Assembly (NCBI GenBank): GCA_016839765.1
Contig: JAEOTP010000043.1
Span: 1-64,000 of the forward strand
Source: Promethearchaeota archaeon
Lineage (GTDB): Archaea > Asgardarchaeota > Lokiarchaeia > Sigyniarchaeales > SOKP01
Direction: 5' to 3'
DNA length: 64,000 nt
The notes beneath the pieces are model-generated. The model saw nothing but the letters and a program-made list of their open reading frames with translations, was not told where the DNA came from and searched no databases. Shown in pieces: positions 32,803-42,386 of the stretch; positions within the stretch are counted from its first letter, which is position 1, and each line of letters opens with the position of its first letter. The position numbers and the translations under genes are program-made.

Positions 32803-33858
32803 ATGATTGATAAAATAGTTGTGTTTGGAGGCAAAGGCGGTGTTGGAAAAAGCTCAATTAGTGCTGCAACAGCCGTAAAGCTTTCGGAATTAGTTCCCAC
32901 TAAAAAAATTCTATTAATTTCATTTGATATTGCACATAATTTAACTGACATTTTTGGAATCACTATAAACAGTAAAATAACTCCTATTACGGATAACTTA
33001 TGGGCAATTGAACCTGATCCAAATCTTTATGCTGAAAAATATACAAAAGATTTAGTGGAAAAAATGAAAACTCTTATAAAACAAATGCCTATCATTGGAA
33101 ATTTACCTCAAATCGAGAAGTTTATTAATACGACATTCACAGCAGATTCTATCCCATTGGCTTTAAAAAATGCGATGTTTTTCCAAAAATTACTAGATGC
33201 AGAAGATCTTGATACTCAAGAAATTCAATTTGATATCATCGTAGCAGATTTTCCTCCCACAGGAAATATGGTGGCTCTTTTCGAAATTCCCGAAGATCAA
33301 GTTAAAGTTGTTTTGAAATATTCTTTAAATTTTTATAATTCAATTAGAGGGGCAATTAGAAATTTCTCTAAAATGTTTAGACAGCTAATTAAACCTTTTG
33401 ATGATGGAAGCTATGAAAAAAGAAGAGAATTAGGAAATGAAATTTTTAACATGGTAGTAGAACTTGAAAAACGTGGAGAAAGAATAAGCGAATTAATTCA
33501 TAGTGTAGGATCCTTACGATTGGTCACTATCGCTGAAAGACCTAGTTTTGAAGAAATAAAAAGAGCACGAGATTTAACTAAAAGATATATTTCCCTTCAT
33601 GCTGTTCATATAAACATGTTAACTCCCGAAGTAAAAAAATGCGAATACTGTAAAAAGATGAGATCTAACCAATTAAAATTTACATCAGAAATTAAAAACG
33701 AGTTTAAAAAATTAAGAATTTGGGAATCAGATCGCCTTATTGATGAACCAATTGGATTAGACGGGATAAAAAAACTCGCCACGGAAGTGTATGGAAATGT
33801 TACTGCAAATGAAATTTTGAATCCTCTAGTTAAGATGAAAAAAATGAATAAAATTTAG
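32803..33858 (+). CDS. Get3/ArsA-like ATPase
   Basis: 351 aa, SIMIBI-class. Deviant Walker A GGKGGVGKSS (residues 8-17), switch I LISFDIAHNLTDIF, switch II VADFPPTGNMVAL and a CEYC pair (zinc-site-like as in Get3). In Get3/ArsA proteins switch I is DPAHN and switch II DTAPTGH; the Pro-to-Ile change in DIAHN and the D-F-P-P-T-G-N variant are unusual. ArsA pumps arsenite; Get3 inserts tail-anchored proteins. With ftsY and secE nearby, targeting is plausible but not proven. The 3' end overlaps ahcY by 4 bp (convergent). Confidence 0.8.
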   Translation: MIDKIVVFGGKGGVGKSSISAATAVKLSELVPTKKILLISFDIAHNLTDIFGITINSKITPITDNLWAIEPDPNLYAEKYTKDLVEKMKTLIKQMPIIGNLPQIEKFINTTFTADSIPLALKNAMFFQKLLDAEDLDTQEIQFDIIVADFPPTGNMVALFEIPEDQVKVVLKYSLNFYNSIRGAIRNFSKMFRQLIKPFDDGSYEKRRELGNEIFNMVVELEKRGERISELIHSVGSLRLVTIAERPSFEEIKRARDLTKRYISLHAVHINMLTPEVKKCEYCKKMRSNQLKFTSEIKNEFKKLRIWESDRLIDEPIGLDGIKKLATEVYGNVTANEILNPLVKMKKMNKI

Positions 33859-35123
33859 GTCCCTTCAAGGTATCCATGGATATAATTGTATTGTTCCCCA
33901 GTCAGTTCATCAATTTCAATGCCCATTGATTGTAATTTTAAATATCCTACTTTATTATCTATTTCTGTTGGAATCTCGATTATACCAGGTTTGAAGGACC
34001 CTTTATTTTTAACAATATACTCAGATATTAATGATTGTAAAGCAAAAGACATGTCCATTACTTCACTTGGATGACCTTCAGATAATACTAAATTAGCTAA
34101 TCTTCCTTTAGCAAGTAAATAAATCTTTTTACCACCTGGCAGAGTCAATTCTTCTACATGTTTTCGTATTGGTTTTACTTCTTTAGCATAGTCATATAAT
34201 TGTTTAGTTGGAATTTCAATATCAAAATGACCTAAATTCCCAAGAATGACACCATCCTTGAATGTGTCAAATATTTCAGGTTTAGGTGGAATAACATGCT
34301 TACATCCTGTAGCTGTTAGAATTACATCTGCCTCTGGAAGAGTTTTAAGAATAGGTTTTACATCAAATCCTGCAAATTTGGCTTGTAAGGCTTTTATTGG
34401 ATCCACCTCTGTTACAGTCACATTTGCACCTAAACCTTTTGCTCGTAATGCCATCCCTGAAGAACAATGACCATATCCTGCAATAACAACATCCTTTCCA
34501 GCAAATAGTATATGCATTCCATATATTGCTGAAATGACCCCTTGTCCTGTGCCTAGCTCATTATCAAATTGATTTTTGCATCGCGCATCATTGACTGGAA
34601 ATAATGGTACTTTTAATACACCCTGTTTATCCATAGCTCTGAAGCGTTTTACTCCGGTTGTAGTTTCCTCTTGACATCCAATTATAATACCTTCTTCAAT
34701 TAATTCAGGAAATTCTTTATGTGCCGTTACAATCATATCTGCTCCATCATCTATCAAAATATTTGGTTTTGCTTTCAAGCATTGTCGTATACACCAGTAA
34801 AACTCTTCATCAGTATTTCCATGCCAAGCAAATACATTAACTCCCTCTTCAACTAAAGCTGCAGCTACATCGTCTTGGGTTGATAATGGATTGCTGCCAC
34901 ATAAATAAACCTCTGCTCCTCCTGCTTTAAGTGTACGTGCGAGATTTCCAGTTTCTTTAGTAATGTGTAGGCATCCCGCGATGACCACACCCTTCAATGG
35001 TTTTTCTTTTGTAAATCTTTCACGAATAATTTTAACCGTTACTGGCATTTTTCTTTCTGCGATATATAATGCTTCTTTTCCCTTTTCAGCTAATGATTCA
35101 TCAGCAACTTTATAATTTACCAT
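33855..35123 (-). CDS. ahcY: Adenosylhomocysteinase
   Basis: 422 aa. Hydrolyses S-adenosylhomocysteine, the product of all SAM-dependent methyl transfer. Family motifs include GVVIAGCLHITKETGNLARTLKAGGAEVYLCGSNPLSTQDDVAAAL, VNDARCKNQFDNELGTGQG, the NAD-binding VVIAGYGHCSSGMALRAKGLGANV and LGNLGHFDIEI. It ends like archaeal/bacterial AhcY with YNYIHGYLEGT rather than the eukaryotic YRY ending. Minus strand, divergent from the Lrp-TBP-Lrp gene. Confidence 0.95.
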   Translation of the reverse strand: MVNYKVADESLAEKGKEALYIAERKMPVTVKIIRERFTKEKPLKGVVIAGCLHITKETGNLARTLKAGGAEVYLCGSNPLSTQDDVAAALVEEGVNVFAWHGNTDEEFYWCIRQCLKAKPNILIDDGADMIVTAHKEFPELIEEGIIIGCQEETTTGVKRFRAMDKQGVLKVPLFPVNDARCKNQFDNELGTGQGVISAIYGMHILFAGKDVVIAGYGHCSSGMALRAKGLGANVTVTEVDPIKALQAKFAGFDVKPILKTLPEADVILTATGCKHVIPPKPEIFDTFKDGVILGNLGHFDIEIPTKQLYDYAKEVKPIRKHVEELTLPGGKKIYLLAKGRLANLVLSEGHPSEVMDMSFALQSLISEYIVKNKGSFKPGIIEIPTEIDNKVGYLKLQSMGIEIDELTGEQYNYIHGYLEGT

Positions 35124-35199
35124 TTAAAGTTCACTTTCAAAGTTTTACTTTTAATAATTTTAATTAACTAATAAAGATATTTTTGGTTAAATGCAAATA

Positions 35200-35210
35200 T
35201 TTATATATTT
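35200..35210 (+). promoter_or_regulatory. TATA box of the Lrp-TBP-Lrp gene
   Basis: TTTATATATTT, a textbook archaeal TATA-like element 34-44 bp before the ATG at 35244. The transcription start should fall about 25 bp downstream, near 35230, giving a leader of about 15 nt. Confidence 0.5.
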
Positions 35211-35243
35211 AATTTGACAATTAATTAATAATATACAAGAAAA

Positions 35244-36494
35244 ATGCAAAATTGTAATATTATGAGTAGTAGTAAAGATCGAGTGGAAGCCCAACACTTT
35301 ATAAAGAATTTAAGTGGAAAAACCAAATTTGTTATATCAAAAAATTCACGTGCGATAGGACTCTCTAGACAAACATATCAAAACAAACTTGATAATTTGA
35401 GATACCAAAAAATAATTACCAATTTTACAATTAATATTAATCCAAATATTCGCCCAAATAATTTGAAATATGTAATGATTGAAATAAAAACTAACCCTAA
35501 AGAACCTGAATTAGTCGAAGAACTCTTAAAAATTCCGCAATTAAGAATGTTAGATGGAATATTTGGAGATTTTTCTCTGTTTGCATTATTTATTTTTAAA
35601 TCTCCCGAGGAATATTATCAGATATTGAATAACATTGATAAAACTATGTCAAAATCATATTTTAAGAAATATCAGATAATCGAAACTATTAAGGTGTTTA
35701 AAACAAATGGAATTAGCTTGAGAGACTCAAAAATCTCATTTACTCTTGGAAAAAAAATCAATTTAAAAGAAATTGCTAAAAATTCTGCGAATATCGAATA
35801 TAACCCACAGAAATTTCCGGGCGTTGTTATGAAGATAGAAGATCCAAATGCTACAATTTTGATTTTCTCAACTGGTAAAATAGTAGTAACTGAATTTAGA
35901 AAAGAAATAGGAGCTAAACAATTAATAGATAAAGTTGCCCAAGAGATAAGAAAAACAGGAATTCAACTAGAGAAGAAGATTAGTCAAAATTTTTATATTG
36001 ATGAGATAGATTACCTTATTTTAAAAATATTACAAGATGACCAAGGATTAAGACCAATTTCTACATATGAAATCAAAGATTTGCTAAATGAAAAGTATAG
36101 AATGACTTTAAAGTCTCTGAACAAAGACGATATTTCACAATCAACTATTCATAACAGAATTAAAAAACTCGAACAACAAGGTGCTATCTTAAATTATACA
36201 GTGAATTTTTGTCCAAAAAAAATAGGCTTTAAAGGCAAATATCTCCTTCGTATTAAACCAAAAGATCCATCAAAATATAATGAACTTGCTCTTAAACTGG
36301 ATATGCACAAAAATATTACTGATTTATTTCGAATAGGCGAACAATATGGATTATTTGCGATTGTTAGAGTGGAAAAAATTGAAGATTTTGCCTCTTTTAT
36401 CAAGGATCTATATAGTTCAGAAGAAATTGAAGATACATACACAAGCTTTGTTTTAGATGAGTTGAAACCTTATACTAATTTTATCCTTTTTTGA
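35244..36494 (+). CDS. Lrp/AsnC - single TBP lobe - Lrp/AsnC fusion regulator
   Basis: 416 aa with three parts. Residues about 10-62 form a helix-turn-helix (NSRAIGLSRQTYQNKLDNL) and 73-150 a RAM-like ligand/dimerisation domain. Residues about 163-243 are one TATA-binding-protein lobe: LGKKINLKEIAKNS, EYNPQKFPGVVMKIEDP, then ILIFSTGKIVVTEF and a QLIDKVAQEIRKTGI helix. Residues about 250-320 are a second helix-turn-helix (DDISQSTIHNRIKKLEQQGA) and 328-405 a second RAM (GKYLLRIKP, LFRIGEQYGLFAIVRV). TBP normally has two tandem lobes on one chain; this has one. A Lrp-type dimer would bring two lobes together, so it may recognise TATA-like DNA. I do not know this architecture. ATG 35244 or 35262. 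Confidence 0.8.
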   Translation: MQNCNIMSSSKDRVEAQHFIKNLSGKTKFVISKNSRAIGLSRQTYQNKLDNLRYQKIITNFTININPNIRPNNLKYVMIEIKTNPKEPELVEELLKIPQLRMLDGIFGDFSLFALFIFKSPEEYYQILNNIDKTMSKSYFKKYQIIETIKVFKTNGISLRDSKISFTLGKKINLKEIAKNSANIEYNPQKFPGVVMKIEDPNATILIFSTGKIVVTEFRKEIGAKQLIDKVAQEIRKTGIQLEKKISQNFYIDEIDYLILKILQDDQGLRPISTYEIKDLLNEKYRMTLKSLNKDDISQSTIHNRIKKLEQQGAILNYTVNFCPKKIGFKGKYLLRIKPKDPSKYNELALKLDMHKNITDLFRIGEQYGLFAIVRVEKIEDFASFIKDLYSSEEIEDTYTSFVLDELKPYTNFILF

Positions 36495-36591
36495 AATTCA
36501 AATGATTTTAAATTAGTTTTCCAGAGAGTTTTTAAAAAATTTAAAGAATATTAATTTATTTACTTTAGAATCATTTTTTTATTTGTATATT

Positions 36592-38673
36592 ATGAATTAT
36601 TTTTATGAAATCTTAAATAAACGGATAGGTTATTCTAGAGTCGGGAGAATCAAATTATCGAAGGAACCTAAGAAATATGTAAAGACTCCTAACGTTATTC
36701 TCCCTATGCGAAATTTTCTATTGAAAAATGTTAACTTCTTAGAAGAGTTTGAAGACCATGAAATTTTTTTAATATCAAAAGAAGTTTTCCTAAAAATAGG
36801 TTTTTTGCGCGATAAGTTTAGAAATACAGCTTTTATTTTCACCCATACAGGTACACTACAAACATTTATAGAAATTTTAGAGAATAATATTGACATCTTC
36901 TCGGAAGATAATATTATTCTTCTAATCCCTTTCAATATCCCAACGACAATTCTTGATGAAAATTTTGCTAAAAATGAAATCTTATATCATCTTAATTCAG
37001 TAAAAAAACTCTTAGAAAATTTTCCAAATCTTAATTTTGGGTTAAGTATTAAAATATTTGAACATCCACAATTCCTTGATCTATATAGTCCATTAATAAA
37101 AGAAAATAAAAATATTAAAATATTAAATTTAATTGACTTTTTCACTGCTAATACTAATTTTAGAAATGTCTTGGATTTAATTATTAGCATTAAACAAAAC
37201 TTTGATAATAATTTAGTTTTAATGGCTTCAGGACGGATTATCCCAAAGTATTTTCCAATTTTAATTTACTTAGGTATCGATCTTATTGATAGCTCATATT
37301 TACTTTATTTAACTTCAGAGAATTTCTATGATACAATAGAATTTTTACTTCCAATTTATAAAGTAAAGTATTTTCCTTGTTCATGTGTAGCTTGTCAAAC
37401 AAAATTAAAGAACTTCCAAAGTATGAAATATTCAGATGAAATATTTGAATATTTGTGTCTACATAATCTAATAACAGCAAAAACTTATATGAATAAAATA
37501 AAACAATATTTAAGGACAGAGGATTTCCGAGCATTTGTAGAAAAGACCTCATTTGATGATGTTCTAATCGTTTCAATATTAAAAGTATTAGATAGACAAT
37601 ATTTTGATTTAATAAAGTATGAGACTCCGATAACAGATTCTTTCTCGACAGTTAAATGCTTTGGTCCATCTTCTTACTATAGGCCAGACTTTCATCAATT
37701 TAGGGAGAGGTTAATAAAATATTTTTTACCTGAACCGTGGACAAAATTGATTATAATTTTTCCTTGCTCTGCAAGAAAGCCATATTCAGCATCAAAATCT
37801 CATAAGAAATTTCACAGTGTTTTAAGGAAATTTCCGGATTTCCCGGATTTTCAAGAAATTATTCTTACTTCCCCTCTTGGAGCTATACCACGACAGTTAG
37901 AAAATGTCTATCCTGTAAATTCATATGATATATCTGTAACTGGATTTTGGGATAATGAGGAGATTGATTTAGCTTCTCAAATGTTGGTTGAACTACTTAA
38001 GAAGTATAATACAAAAATCCCTATTATATGTCATGTAAGTGATAAAGGATACAAGGAAATTGTTTTAAGAGCACAAAAACAACTGTCTAACCAATTTTAT
38101 TTTACAGAGGTCTACAAAAATCTTACAACTTCTGATTCATTGAAGTCGCTGGAGAACATCGTAAATAATTTAAAAGATATTTTTATTTTAAAGGAAAATA
38201 TACCAAAGTCGAAGTATTATTCAAAATCGTGGGTTCGAAAATTAGTTAAAATTGCTGATTATCAGTTTGGTTCTAATATTGGTATGAAAATCTTTTCAAA
38301 AGGAATAAGAGTCAAGAAAAATAATGTGAGTAAAAATTTAGATATTATTGATATTGAAAACAAAAAATTATTAGGAAAATTTTTGGTTAAGACGGGTCAA
38401 ATTGAATTAACATTAATTGGAGCAGAAATTTTATCAGCCATTGACAAAGAATTTAATATTTTGGTCTTTGATGGAGATTTAATAAAGGGAAATACTCTTT
38501 TTAGACCAGGAATTGTTGAATTTAGTCAGAATCTTATCCCAAATAATTATGTTATTATTTTGGATAAAAGTAAAAAAAGTGTGATTGGACTTGCCAAATT
38601 AATTGTTGGTTCAAATTATATAAAAAACTCAAGTAATGGAAGGATTGCTAAAGTTTATGAAAAAATCAGTTAA
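36592..38673 (+). CDS. arcS: Archaeosine synthase (ArcS/TgtA2)
   Basis: 693 aa from ATG 36592. The C-terminal half has the diagnostic IIIFPCSARKPYSASKSHKKFHSVL, LTSPLGAIPRQLENVYPVNSYD and a terminal PUA-like RNA-binding domain (IDKEFNILVFDGDLIKGNTLFRPG). The N-terminal half is a degenerate tRNA-guanine-transglycosylase-like domain, longer than usual. ArcS works on preQ0 at tRNA position 15, making archaeosine with glutamine/lysine; with RaSEA (next gene) the lysine adduct is converted to archaeosine. The reading frames of the two overlap by 17 bp. A TTG at 36583 is unlikely. Confidence 0.9.
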   Translation: MNYFYEILNKRIGYSRVGRIKLSKEPKKYVKTPNVILPMRNFLLKNVNFLEEFEDHEIFLISKEVFLKIGFLRDKFRNTAFIFTHTGTLQTFIEILENNIDIFSEDNIILLIPFNIPTTILDENFAKNEILYHLNSVKKLLENFPNLNFGLSIKIFEHPQFLDLYSPLIKENKNIKILNLIDFFTANTNFRNVLDLIISIKQNFDNNLVLMASGRIIPKYFPILIYLGIDLIDSSYLLYLTSENFYDTIEFLLPIYKVKYFPCSCVACQTKLKNFQSMKYSDEIFEYLCLHNLITAKTYMNKIKQYLRTEDFRAFVEKTSFDDVLIVSILKVLDRQYFDLIKYETPITDSFSTVKCFGPSSYYRPDFHQFRERLIKYFLPEPWTKLIIIFPCSARKPYSASKSHKKFHSVLRKFPDFPDFQEIILTSPLGAIPRQLENVYPVNSYDISVTGFWDNEEIDLASQMLVELLKKYNTKIPIICHVSDKGYKEIVLRAQKQLSNQFYFTEVYKNLTTSDSLKSLENIVNNLKDIFILKENIPKSKYYSKSWVRKLVKIADYQFGSNIGMKIFSKGIRVKKNNVSKNLDIIDIENKKLLGKFLVKTGQIELTLIGAEILSAIDKEFNILVFDGDLIKGNTLFRPGIVEFSQNLIPNNYVIILDKSKKSVIGLAKLIVGSNYIKNSSNGRIAKVYEKIS

Positions 38674-39754
38674 GTCTAGTTCAATTGTCGAAAATATTAA
38701 AGAAATTAGAGACAAAACAATTTTAAAGAGGAAAAATTTTACAAGCGATCAATTAAATAAACCAGTTAGTTTTTGGATAAAGGATGATCGCCTTTTAAAT
38801 GAAAAAGGAAAGGAATTTACTATTATCTTAAGAACTAAAGGGTGCAGCTGGGCATTAAGCGATAGTGGGGGATGTTCAATGTGTGGATATATAAATGATT
38901 CCAGTATTGAAAGTATAGACGATAAACATATTATCAATCAAGTAAATCATGCTTTTCAATCAAAATTGGAAGAAATTAGAATTGAAAGAAAGAATTTTAT
39001 ATTTAAGATTTTTAATTCTGGGAGTTTTTTCGATGAGAGTGAAATCTCTGAAGAAGTAAGGAACCATATTTATCAGAAAGTATATGAGAGTGATAGGATA
39101 CAAGAATTTGTTATTGAATCTCGCTTAGAATATATTTCAAAAATGAAATTAATAGATTTAAAAAACCAACTAAATGATAAATATATTGAATTAGCGATTG
39201 GCCTTGAAACGGTTAATGATTATATTAGAAACACTTATATAAATAAATCAATGTCTTATGATGATTTTATAAAAGTTTTTCGCATTTGCAAAGAAATTGG
39301 AATCGGAGTGAGGGTATATTTACTATTTAAACCCCCCTTTTTAAATGAACAAGGTGCTATAGACGATTGCGTCAGATCTATTATAAATCTAATTAATTTA
39401 GGAGTAGAAACGGTATCAATAAATCCTATAAATATTCAAAAAGGTACATTATTAGAATATTTATGGTATCAAAATCGTTATAGACCTCCATGGTTTTATT
39501 CTCTTTTTAAAAGTTTACGCAAAATCCATGAATTAAAAAAAGATTCAACATTTCCTCGTCTAATTTCAGATCCATCTGGAGCTGGAACGAAACGAGGGAT
39601 TCACAATTGCCTAAAAAGAGAATGTAATCAAAAAATGATAAGCATTCTTCGAAATTTTGTATTATCACAAGATTTTAACTATTTAAATAAAAAAGATGCA
39701 TATTATGATTGTGATTGTTTGACAAGATACCGTCTTCAAAAGAATTTCCATTAA
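38657..39754 (+). CDS. raSEA: Archaeosine biosynthesis radical SAM protein RaSEA
   Basis: 365 aa. Radical SAM enzyme that acts with ArcS to form archaeosine from the lysine-preQ0 adduct. The cluster motif is C-x8-9-C-x2-C in TKGCSWALSDSGGCSMCGYIN, and a partner region LAIGLETVNDYIRNTYINKSM, VRVYLLFKPPFLNEQGA is present; a C-terminal zinc-like motif (NCLKREC, YDCDC) completes the family profile. Start chosen at ATG 38657 (17-bp overlap with arcS); ATG 38636 would give a 38-bp overlap. Both genes are translated together. Confidence 0.9.
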   Translation: MKKSVKSSSIVENIKEIRDKTILKRKNFTSDQLNKPVSFWIKDDRLLNEKGKEFTIILRTKGCSWALSDSGGCSMCGYINDSSIESIDDKHIINQVNHAFQSKLEEIRIERKNFIFKIFNSGSFFDESEISEEVRNHIYQKVYESDRIQEFVIESRLEYISKMKLIDLKNQLNDKYIELAIGLETVNDYIRNTYINKSMSYDDFIKVFRICKEIGIGVRVYLLFKPPFLNEQGAIDDCVRSIINLINLGVETVSINPINIQKGTLLEYLWYQNRYRPPWFYSLFKSLRKIHELKKDSTFPRLISDPSGAGTKRGIHNCLKRECNQKMISILRNFVLSQDFNYLNKKDAYYDCDCLTRYRLQKNFH

Positions 39755-39986
39755 ATATTAGTAATAGTTTATCCAAAGATCGGGATAAATTATTAATTTT
39801 CGAAAAACAAACAATTTTATAGTTTTCCTTAAAAAAAAAATTTATTTTCATTTTCAATAATTTTTTCAAGAGAAATTAATGAAAATATTCATACCATTTT
39901 TGTAAAAATTCACCCCAAAAAGGTTATATTTAAATATTGCCTTTCAATTTTCTACTCTATATTTTATTAGTTAAGTAGGGTTATTC

Positions 39987-40235
39987 TTGAAAAACTGGAT
40001 TAAGCTAAACCTATTCTATCTCGGAAAATCTAAGAAGCATTATATTTTCAGAGCTAAAAGATGGAATAAAAATTTTGAGACTATATCACATAAATCAGTT
40101 TTCAATGAGAATTATGAAGAGGTTGGTAACATCAAAGAAATATTTGGTCCTATCAATATGCCATTTGTCTCTATAAAATCTTTACCAGATATGCAGTTTG
40201 GTTTAGAAAATAAGTTTTATATTAAAAATCGTTAG
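39987..40235 (+). CDS. gar1: H/ACA ribonucleoprotein Gar1-like protein
   Basis: 82 aa. Short beta-barrel protein with YEEVGNIKEIFGPINMPFVSIKSL, matching the Gar1 core (VGKVxDVFGPVxxPYVSVK). Gar1 assists pseudouridylation by H/ACA guide RNPs. TTG start at 39987 after AGTAGGG (ribosome-binding site). The adjacent tfb gene is also the usual archaeal neighbour of gar1. About half the length of many homologues, so the C-terminal tail is reduced. Confidence 0.85.
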   Translation: MKNWIKLNLFYLGKSKKHYIFRAKRWNKNFETISHKSVFNENYEEVGNIKEIFGPINMPFVSIKSLPDMQFGLENKFYIKNR

Positions 40236-40283
40236 CAAACTTATAGAATTTTTAGCAATTCACAATTTTAAAAGGTGTAAAGT

Positions 40284-41243
40284 ATTTCGAGTTGGAATTA
40301 TATAGAAGTTCTACCAAAAAAAGAAATTTCTATTGAAGATGATAATTGTACCGAATGTGGTAAAAAAATCATAAAAAATTCTGATTCACTTTTGGTTTGT
40401 GAAGAGTGTGGCTTAGTCCATTCGGGAAATCATATTGATCGTGGTCCTGAATGGAGAGCATTTGATGCTGATCAGAAGAAAAAGAGAACTCGAACTGGAG
40501 CGCCAATGACTTATATGATTCATGATAAAGGTTTAAGCACAATGATTGATTGGAAAAACAGAGACATTTTTGGCAAGGAAATTCCCGCAAAATCAAGGGG
40601 ACAAATCTATAGATTACGCAAATGGCAAAGTAGAATAAGGGTATCCGATGCAACAGAGAGAAATCTGACTTTTGCACTAAGTGAATTAGATCGCATGGCT
40701 TCAAATTTAGATCTCCCTAAAAATCTTCGTGAGTGTTCCGCAAAAATATATAGGGATGCGGTCGATGCTCACCTCATAAGAGGACGAAGTATTGAGGGTG
40801 TAGCTGCAGCAAGTTTATATGCCGCTTGCAGAATGTATAAAATACCTAGAACATTGAATGAAATTGCCGAAGTTGCTCGGGTGGATAAAAAGGAGATAGG
40901 AAGATCTTTCCGTTTTATATCCAATGAATTGGTCCTTAATTTGAATCCAACTAAACCCCTCGATTTCCTTACCAGATTTATTTCTGAGCTAGAACTAACA
41001 CATGATTGTCAAAAAGCAGCTAAAATAATTATTAAAATAGCAGAAACTCGTGGGTTGACGTCAGGAAGAGGACCGACAGGAGTTTGTGCAGCAGCCATTT
41101 ATGCTGCAAGTATTTTGACCAAAGAAAGAAGGACACAAAGAAAAATTGCTAAGATTAGTCAGGTAACTGAAGTTACTGTCCGTAATCGATTCACAGAGCT
41201 TATAGAGAATTTAGATTTGGGCATCTCATTAAAAAAGAAATAA
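40284..41243 (+). CDS. tfb: Transcription initiation factor TFB (ATT start inferred)
   Basis: 319 aa from ATT 40284. The zinc ribbon ([28 protein letters not shown]), B-reader/linker ([34 protein letters not shown]) and two cyclin folds (residues about 115-210 and 215-315) are all present. TFB recruits RNA polymerase and binds TBP. The in-frame sequence from the upstream stop (40278-40280) to the ribbon has no ATG, GTG or TTG; the first TTG (40392) would delete half the ribbon. ATT at 40284 sits 6 nt behind GGTG, so ATT initiation is the simplest reading. Alternatives: ATA start or a spliced 5' end. Confidence 0.85.
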   Translation: MSSWNYIEVLPKKEISIEDDNCTECGKKIIKNSDSLLVCEECGLVHSGNHIDRGPEWRAFDADQKKKRTRTGAPMTYMIHDKGLSTMIDWKNRDIFGKEIPAKSRGQIYRLRKWQSRIRVSDATERNLTFALSELDRMASNLDLPKNLRECSAKIYRDAVDAHLIRGRSIEGVAAASLYAACRMYKIPRTLNEIAEVARVDKKEIGRSFRFISNELVLNLNPTKPLDFLTRFISELELTHDCQKAAKIIIKIAETRGLTSGRGPTGVCAAAIYAASILTKERRTQRKIAKISQVTEVTVRNRFTELIENLDLGISLKKK

Positions 41244-41378
41244 ATTTCTATTTTTAATTTTCTTTTTTATTTTTCCACTTTAATAATAAAAAAAATGTTA
41301 TCCTAATAATACAACATTTAAAGATTCATTTCTATCACTTCTATCATATCAGTATGCATTATTGATAGGTCAGATTTT

Positions 41379-41729
41379 ATGAAGATGGAAAAGACAAAGT
41401 TAATAAACCAAACTGAAGTCAATTATTTTTTACATCGAGTAAAAAAACACTTTCCCAATTTTGTCGCCGGAGTTATTACAGACCGTAATGGTTTTCCAAT
41501 TGGTTCAAGTATCTCAAGTAGATTATGGGTACATGAAAATACATTAGCTTTAGGTGCAATATCAAAACATAAAGAAAAAATAATAAAAGATCCAAACCTA
41601 GTCCAATTAAAATTTGATATTGATAAGAATAAGAGATATAAACTATTTATATTATTAGAGAAAACTAAGAGCTATAAAGATGGAATTAAACCATTAAAAG
41701 AAATTATTAGATCGCAAGAATTATTCTAA
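41379..41729 (+). CDS. Roadblock/LC7-like protein
   Basis: 116 aa. HRVKKHFPNFVAGVITDRNGFPIGSSISSRL shows the strand-turn-strand GVITDxNGxPIG that starts Roadblock domains, followed by helices and a C-terminal strand YKLFILLEKTK. It lies between tfb and another Roadblock-type gene on the same strand. Such proteins regulate small GTPases in bacteria and eukaryotes; partner unknown here. Confidence 0.6.
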   Translation: MKMEKTKLINQTEVNYFLHRVKKHFPNFVAGVITDRNGFPIGSSISSRLWVHENTLALGAISKHKEKIIKDPNLVQLKFDIDKNKRYKLFILLEKTKSYKDGIKPLKEIIRSQELF

Positions 41730-41892
41730 TGCATTTAAGCCATTCTTGTTTTACTTTTTAGATTTTATTCGTAGCGTAAGACAGACCATTAATATGCGAA
41801 TTAAATTTTTATAGATGAAGCTATACTTAGTAAGTAAGAAAGATTGAATTTTATGTGATTTTTAAATAAATTCTTTATAATATATTCTGAGG

Positions 41893-42372
41893 TTGAGGCT
41901 ATTGAGTTATTCTCAAGATGAGGCATTATTAAAGAAAATAGTACATGATCTAATCAATAGCACGCCTGGATTAAAAAATGTTATTCTTATTGATGATACT
42001 GGAATAACAATAATGAGTGAGGCTAAATTTACGTTTTTAAATGAAGATGATATTTCTGTTGAGAAAATTGGGGCAATAGGAGGAGCAGTCTTTACAGCAG
42101 GAGAAGAACAAGGGCATATTTTAGGATATGGAGAGATAGACCTCCAATTTACGGAATATTACAAGGGTATGATATTCTCAGTTAAAGTTGGTAAAGGAAT
42201 TCTCTGTATCGCAACAGATAAAAATGTACAAATAGGATTTGTACGTGCAATTATGAAAAAATATGCTCCAAGAATAACAACAATTTTAAACCACTATCTT
42301 CAAGCAGATCAGGGTGAAATTAATAAAGAGTTAAAAGAATTATTTAGCTCAGATACCCTCGGTTTATTATAA
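41893..42372 (+). CDS. Roadblock/LC7-domain protein, 159 aa
   Basis: Helix (ALLKKIVHDLINSTPGL) then strands KNVILIDDTGITIMSEAKF, a GAIGGAVFTAGEEQGHILG segment, KGMIFSVKVGKGILCIATD and a last helix. This fits a Roadblock/LC7 fold with a C-terminal tail (ELKELFSSDTLGLL). TTG start at 41893 or 41902; a GAGG just before the second gives it a slight edge. It follows the 116-aa Roadblock-like gene by 160 bp. Confidence 0.6.
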   Translation: MRLLSYSQDEALLKKIVHDLINSTPGLKNVILIDDTGITIMSEAKFTFLNEDDISVEKIGAIGGAVFTAGEEQGHILGYGEIDLQFTEYYKGMIFSVKVGKGILCIATDKNVQIGFVRAIMKKYAPRITTILNHYLQADQGEINKELKELFSSDTLGLL

Positions 42373-42386
42373 TATAATTTTGTTGC

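Noticed and set aside
40392-41243. TFB starting at TTG 40392
   Set aside because: It would delete the first zinc-ribbon knuckle; the frame continues upstream with the full C-x2-C pair.
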